A stretch of DNA of 40,942 nt from Myxococcota bacterium (GTDB taxonomy: Bacteria > Myxococcota_A > UBA9160 > SMWR01). A model generated the notes under the pieces. That model worked only from the letters and a program-made list of their open reading frames with translations, was not told the origin of the DNA and searched no databases. Shown here in pieces: positions 38,543 to 40,942 of this stretch; the stretch's first letter is position 1; every line of letters starts with the position of its first letter. Position numbers and translations under genes: made by a program. The stretch is from the NCBI GenBank assembly GCA_022447545.1, contig JAKVBI010000002.1:185675-226616 (forward strand). Reading direction: 5' to 3'.

Positions 38543-38555
38543 AAATTTACCGTCC

Positions 38556-39674
38556 ATGGTCGGCCCCCTCGAACAACCATCGATCCGAGGCCGGGGTGCC
38601 GACCACAATCCAAGCAACCGCTTCGAGCGTATCCACCTCGAGGACGACCCCGAGTTCGTCGAACAGTGCCGGGCAGCCCGCGCCGACAACTTCGAGGGCG
38701 CAGTCCCCAGCCCACCGACGCTGCTGTTCGATGATCCCTCGCGGGCAATTCTGTCCACCAACGAAAGCCCAGACGTTGGGTTCGACGTCTCCCTCAACCC
38801 CTATCGAGGCTGTGAACACGGTTGCAGCTACTGCTACGCGCGGCCTACCCACGAGTATCTCGGTTTCTCTGCGGGCCTCGACTTCGAGACCCGCATCTTT
38901 GCCAAACGGAGGGCGCCCCAGCTGCTGCGAGCCGCCCTTTCGCGCCCGTGCTGGAGCCCCCAGGTCATCGCCATCGGAGGAGTGACTGATGGTTACCAAC
39001 CCGCCGAGCGTCGGCTGGGTTTGACCCGCCGCTGCCTCGAGGTTCTGGTGGAGTTCCGCAACCCCGTGGCCATCGTGACCAAGAGCGCCCTGGTGACCCG
39101 GGACGCCGACCTGCTGGGCGAATTGGCAGGCCTCGGCGCAGCCAGCGTGAGCCTCTCGATCACCACGCTGGACCGCAACCTCCACCGCCGTATGGAGCCC
39201 CGCGCCGCAACCCCCGAGAGACGTCTAGCAGCTGTCGAGGAACTTTCCCGCGCGGGGATTCCCGTGAATGTGATGGTGGCGCCCGTGATCCCGGGGCTCA
39301 ACGACCACGAGATTCCGGCCATCCTAGGGGCCGCCGCTCGGGCGGGTGCGCGCAGTGCGCGATACGTGATGCTCCGCCTGCCCCACGGCGTGGAAGCATT
39401 ATTCGAAGCCTGGTTGGCGCGGCACTATCCCGAGCGTCAAGCCAAGGTCCTCGGCCAGCTTCGCGACGTGCGCGGCGGCTCCCTCAACGATTCACGCTTC
39501 CATTCGCGGATGCGGGGTCGCGGCCCACGAGCCGAACAGGTCCACGCGCTATTCAATCTTTCCTGCCGGCGGGAAGGTCTGAGCACAAAGCAAATGACTT
39601 TGTCCCATGAAAACTTTCGACGTACCCGAAACGAACAGATGTCTTTCTTCGCGTCGGAAGAGGAATTGCGCTGA
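38556..39674 (+). CDS. PA0069-family radical SAM protein
   Basis: A 372-residue radical SAM enzyme. The [4Fe-4S] motif is Cys86-xxx-Cys90-xx-Cys93 in NPYRGCEHGCSYCYARPTHE. Family marks are QPSIRGRGADHNPSNRF at the start, DFETRIFAKRRAPQLLR, AIGGVTDGYQPAERRLGLTR, VAIVTKSALVTRD and the C-terminal RLPHGVEALFEAWLARHYPER. These fit the PA0069 group, related to spore photoproduct lyase, but with no established reaction that I know. The first ATG lies after an AT-rich stretch with a direct repeat and without a clear ribosome-binding site. It converges on the outer-membrane gene with 31 bp between. Confidence 0.92.
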   Translation: MVGPLEQPSIRGRGADHNPSNRFERIHLEDDPEFVEQCRAARADNFEGAVPSPPTLLFDDPSRAILSTNESPDVGFDVSLNPYRGCEHGCSYCYARPTHEYLGFSAGLDFETRIFAKRRAPQLLRAALSRPCWSPQVIAIGGVTDGYQPAERRLGLTRRCLEVLVEFRNPVAIVTKSALVTRDADLLGELAGLGAASVSLSITTLDRNLHRRMEPRAATPERRLAAVEELSRAGIPVNVMVAPVIPGLNDHEIPAILGAAARAGARSARYVMLRLPHGVEALFEAWLARHYPERQAKVLGQLRDVRGGSLNDSRFHSRMRGRGPRAEQVHALFNLSCRREGLSTKQMTLSHENFRRTRNEQMSFFASEEELR

Positions 39675-39705
39675 GCGGAACCCACTGCGGACGACGACGC
39701 GTCGA

Positions 39706-40942
39706 TCACTTACCAGTGAAGAAATTGACGAGGTCGAAGTTTGGATCGTAGGTCATGGGCATACGAAGCCCGACACTGACGTCCGGCGCATCATCGGTCA
39801 GACCAAAACCGAAGAAGATGTTATAGACCCGATTCGGGCGAGATCGCCAAACCGCACCCAGGCCAAGCGTTCCAATCTGGAGCTGCGACGAGCCAATCAC
39901 ATCCTGTCCATCCTGCTGGGTCTTCAACACGAGCGAGTGGTCATAGCTGAACATCATCGAGAACTGATCATTCAAGGACAGACCCATTCCGACTCCGGCC
40001 GCAATCACATCTCCCGGATCGATAGTGCCATAAGGGACCTGAGTTTCCGGGTTGAGATCCGCCACGTCGCGCTCGATGTTCCAGCTGTACCGAAGGCTTC
40101 CGAAAATGGCGGCAGGTTCAGTTGGATAGACGAACGACACCGTGGGTGAAAGCGCATAGAAGCCGGTTCCCGTGGGCAGTTCCTTCTCGATGTATTGTTC
40201 CTCCTGGGGATTCCTCGGAACCGAGTAGGGGTTCGTACCGCTGGGAAAACGCGCGGAGAGTCCCGCGACGAACGCGGGCCGAGTCGGGGTGGTGTCATTG
40301 AGCTGCGTGCGCAGGCCCAATCGGATGTCGCCAATGTTGTAGCCATTGGCGCTCAACTCCGTCCGCCGTTCCTGAGCCGTGTTGGTTGGATAGAGCTGAA
40401 ACTGACTCCAGCCGGCGATGAAGGGAACGTCGAGGTCGACTTCCAGCCGGTCCAACAACCCGTAGCGAATCCCCAAGGAGGTGGTCAGGCTCGAAGTATC
40501 TCGCTTGGTGACATCGAGCACCCCGAGAGTAATGGCGGGCAGGATCGTGTAACCAGTGATCTCCACCCGATTGACGGTGGAGTGGCCATAGCGGATCTGT
40601 GGCTCGATCTGCAGGCGACCCCTGGGAACCAGGACACCTCCCGCCCGGCGCGGGATCATCTCCTCGAGCGCCAGTTCCTGAACCGCCATTCGTCCACGGG
40701 CAGCCTCCTGCTCTGCACGTGTCGAAGCGGCTTGAGCCGACGTCGATTCGGAGCCTTCTGACGCCTGGGGCGCTGTTCCCGACTGGGATGCTGTTCCCGA
40801 CTGGGACGCTTCAGCCGGTCCACCGGAGCCCGACCCCGATGATGCTGCACCCGGGGCCTTCGCCACGACCGTCCCCGAAGCCGTGCCCGTGGCCCCTCCA
40901 CCGCCAGACGCGGCTGCGCCCGAAGCCAGAGCCCCTCCACCG
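39706..40942 (-). CDS. Outer-membrane beta-barrel-like protein, N-terminus outside window
   Basis: The frame is open from 40942 to the stop at 39706. The N-terminal visible 90 residues are a low-complexity Gly/Ser/Ala/Thr/Gln linker, then a helix (AAQTEAA-like; STRAEQEAARGRMAVQELAL). After residue-equivalent RRAGGVLVPRGRLQIEPQIRYGHS the sequence becomes alternating strands: LTTSLGIRYGLLDRLEVDLDVPF, GDIRLGLRTQL, PAIFGSLRYSWNIER, LSLNDQFSMMFSYDHS and IFFGFGLTDDAPDVSVGLRMP. This resembles transporter-type barrels of the phenol meta-pathway (MetA_deg) family. The last residues, NFFTGK, end in Lys rather than an aromatic. An internal GTG at 40866 is not a convincing start. Role unknown, perhaps uptake of a hydrophobic substrate. 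Confidence 0.7.
   Translation of the reverse strand, partial: GGGALASGAAASGGGGATGTASGTVVAKAPGAASSGSGSGGPAEASQSGTASQSGTAPQASEGSESTSAQAASTRAEQEAARGRMAVQELALEEMIPRRAGGVLVPRGRLQIEPQIRYGHSTVNRVEITGYTILPAITLGVLDVTKRDTSSLTTSLGIRYGLLDRLEVDLDVPFIAGWSQFQLYPTNTAQERRTELSANGYNIGDIRLGLRTQLNDTTPTRPAFVAGLSARFPSGTNPYSVPRNPQEEQYIEKELPTGTGFYALSPTVSFVYPTEPAAIFGSLRYSWNIERDVADLNPETQVPYGTIDPGDVIAAGVGMGLSLNDQFSMMFSYDHSLVLKTQQDGQDVIGSSQLQIGTLGLGAVWRSRPNRVYNIFFGFGLTDDAPDVSVGLRMPMTYDPNFDLVNFFTGK
40772..40807 (-). repeat. 18-bp tandem repeat inside the linker of the barrel gene
   Basis: GCTGTTCCCGACTGGGA occurs at 40772-40788 and 40790-40806, an 18-bp period. On the coding strand it produces two SQSGTA units. It probably arose by replication slippage in the low-complexity linker. 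Confidence 0.6.

Noticed and set aside
36965-38734. 589-codon open frame crossing the MFS end and the unknown gene at 37283
   Set aside because: It crosses two supported genes in another frame or strand and has no domain. The leftward gene has AGGAG at its start and protein-like composition.
1-40942. tRNA, rRNA, CRISPR arrays, insertion sequences and integrase sites
   Set aside because: No tRNA-like acceptor/T-loop pairing was noticed in the intergenic gaps, no regularly spaced repeats, and no transposase or integrase motif in any frame. A tRNAscan or Rfam search was not possible here.

Overview
This window is about 41 kb of GC-rich bacterial chromosome, roughly 60-65 % GC judged by eye. It holds about 37 protein genes. 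I see no rRNA, tRNA, CRISPR array, insertion sequence or phage gene. Most coding regions are enzymes of lipid, alcohol and aromatic or terpenoid catabolism: crotonases, an acyl-CoA ligase, a CaiB-type CoA transferase, two cytochromes P450, a PQQ alcohol dehydrogenase, a luciferase-like flavin oxidoreductase, an SDR and three Amidohydrolase_2 proteins. A MenB-type gene points to menaquinone. A lipoprotein dehydrogenase and an outer-membrane barrel point to a diderm cell. Together with a selenocysteine gene, this fits an aerobic, heterotrophic member of the former Deltaproteobacteria (Myxococcota, Binatota or a relative). The taxonomy is inference.

The most important item is at 22863-23342. A glutathione peroxidase gene carries an in-frame TGA exactly at the catalytic Cys/Sec position of the family motif (codon 36). 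Twenty-two bases later lies the loop of a perfect 7-bp hairpin. Its apical ten bases, GCAGGTCTGC, match the apical part of the E. coli fdhF SECIS element as I remember it. Standard translation would cut this gene into a 35-residue stub and a C-terminal fragment. I annotate it as one selenoprotein gene with a bacterial SECIS element.

Layout. 1-5.5 kb: small SnoaL-like, VOC and GFA proteins, then a leftward unit (dienoyl-CoA isomerase-like crotonase, SnoaL-like protein, exported protein), a membrane protein and an ADP-ribosylglycohydrolase. 5.6-12.4 kb: an aminotransferase, an isochorismatase-fold protein that has lost its catalytic triad, MenB, a P450, and a leftward acyl-CoA ligase/SDR pair. 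12.5-15.3 kb: an exported DUF3604 protein and an enoyl-CoA hydratase. 15.3-21.6 kb: a leftward run of PQQ alcohol dehydrogenase, unknown protein, LLM oxidoreductase, alpha/beta hydrolase and P450, which looks like an oxidation module. 21.7-24.8 kb: a PhyH dioxygenase, the Sec-glutathione peroxidase and an atypical APH-fold phosphotransferase. 24.9-30.6 kb: a rightward run of acetoacetate-decarboxylase-like protein, two duplicated amidohydrolases, a beta-hydroxyacid dehydrogenase and a third amidohydrolase. 30.6-32.4 kb: an unknown protein and a CoA transferase, leftward. 32.6-41 kb: a multi-membrane GT-C-like protein facing an SGNH hydrolase, an MFS transporter, a protein of unknown function, a PA0069-type radical SAM protein and a truncated outer-membrane barrel.

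The genes sit in short units with frequent strand switches, and several convergent junctions carry perfect hairpins. Several rightward genes share a TATNCT-like hexamer upstream. In two cases it lies 7 bp from the start codon with no Shine-Dalgarno sequence, which suggests leaderless mRNAs. I recognised no transcription factor anywhere in the window.
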